From: Halanaerobiaceae bacterium
GTDB taxonomy: Bacteria > Bacillota > Halanaerobiia > Halanaerobiales > Halarsenatibacteraceae
DNA length: 12,920 nucleotides
Direction of reading: 5' to 3'
Assembly: GCA_003554685.1 (NCBI GenBank)
Contig: PWHA01000130.1
Span: 1-12,920, forward strand
Shown here: in pieces, positions 12,568-12,920 of the stretch
How positions within the stretch are numbered: position 1 is the first letter of the stretch
Layout: every line of letters starts with the position of its first letter
Made by a program: the position numbers and the translations under genes
Notes under the pieces: model-generated
What the model was told of the DNA's origin: nothing
Databases searched by the model: none
Seen by the model: only the letters and a program-made list of their open reading frames with translations

Positions 12568-12892
12568 CTCGATATCCTCACCACCCCTGTATCTTTAATT
12601 TTAATGCTAGCTAGAGAAATCACCTGCCAGAAAAATCGCCTGCAGGCCTAGTTTATCTGCAGGAAAGAATTAAAAAATGCCAGCAGTAAAATATTTAAGA
12701 GCAGATTACTATTTTAAACTATTGTCTTATTACTTGCTTCTGTTTTTAAGAAATTTTTCCTGTTTTTTTAGCAATTTAACAGACTTTAGAACTCTATTAA
12801 AAAAATCCCGTCCGTTTAGGGACGGGATTTTAAGGGCTGTTTATTCAGTTAATATATTATAACTGTAATTTTTGCAGTCCTCTCGGTAATTA
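12568..12892. other. Intergenic region upstream of the GH65 fragment
   Basis: This region holds an intrinsic terminator (12802-12831) for a minus-strand gene to the right. It also has a 7-bp inverted repeat, CCTGCAG (12639-12645) with CTGCAGG (12657-12663), separated by 11 nt. On the minus strand that repeat is followed by CGATTTTT, so it could act as an operator or a weak attenuator of the GH65 fragment. I see no convincing promoter and no RNA gene in the remainder. Confidence 0.45.
12802..12831 (-). terminator. Intrinsic terminator, minus strand
   Basis: A perfect 12-bp stem (AAAATCCCGTCC at 12802-12813 with its complement at 12820-12831) has a 6-nt loop. On the minus strand seven consecutive T residues (12805-12799) follow the GC-rich core, the classical layout. 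It would end a transcript arriving from the right edge. Confidence 0.88.
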
Positions 12893-12919
12893 TTACAGTC
12901 CTTCAGCCTCCAGCATCTG
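12893..12919 (-). CDS. Possible C-terminus of a gene entering from the right edge
   Basis: The minus-strand frame from 12919 reads QMLEAEGL and ends at TAA 12895-12893. The strong minus-oriented terminator about 60 nt downstream implies a gene ending here. A second frame stays open to about 12840 but has a less protein-like composition. Too little is visible to name the protein. Confidence 0.3.
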   Translation of the reverse strand, partial: QMLEAEGL

Positions 12920-12920
12920 C

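Noticed and set aside
12677..12862. 61-codon open frame on the plus strand
   Set aside because: It runs through the intrinsic terminator and has no ribosome binding site or recognisable motif.

Overview
The window reads as a chromosomal segment of an anaerobic bacterium, probably a Firmicute. The evidence is AT-rich intergenic DNA, strong G-rich Shine-Dalgarno sequences, frequent GTG/TTG starts and a Tat-exported selenocysteine formate dehydrogenase. A halophilic Halanaerobiales-type host is a guess from overall flavour only; no taxonomic marker gene is present.

Left block (about 1-2977, all minus strand). Four closely spaced genes look like one operon, read right to left: an archaeal-type triosephosphate-isomerase-like protein, an unrecognised 99-residue protein, a thiamine-diphosphate (ThDP) enzyme of the acetolactate-synthase superfamily, and the start of a PPC/DUF296-domain protein cut by the window edge. 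A candidate extended -10 promoter lies upstream at about 3090. The pathway is unknown.

A 488-base intergenic region separates this block from a plus-strand gene for a secreted internalin-like leucine-rich-repeat protein. It carries a good promoter and a perfect 16-bp palindrome just upstream of the -35. A bidirectional terminator hairpin closes this gene against the convergent formate dehydrogenase operon.

Central block (4338-9246, minus strand). This is a formate dehydrogenase operon in the order tatA (56 residues), fdhE, fdhA, fdhB. fdhA is interrupted by an in-frame UGA at 7494-7496. It should be read as one selenoprotein gene: the UGA sits at the conserved Sec position and is followed by a clear bacterial SECIS hairpin. 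The catalytic subunit has a twin-arginine leader, FdhE is the maturation factor, TatA belongs to the export route, and FdhB carries four [4Fe-4S] clusters. No cytochrome b subunit is encoded here. One expected Fe-S cysteine of FdhA is replaced by Phe.

A divergent XRE-family regulator follows on the plus strand (9668-10090), across a 421-base intergenic region with promoters for both directions and a perfect 14-bp inverted repeat.

Right block (10162-12920, minus strand). A DUF389/TIGR00341 membrane protein and a HAD phosphatase are 13 nt apart and probably co-transcribed. Upstream lies a truncated GH65 (sugar phosphorylase) N-terminal fragment, then an intergenic region with a strong intrinsic terminator for a minus-strand gene entering from the right edge.
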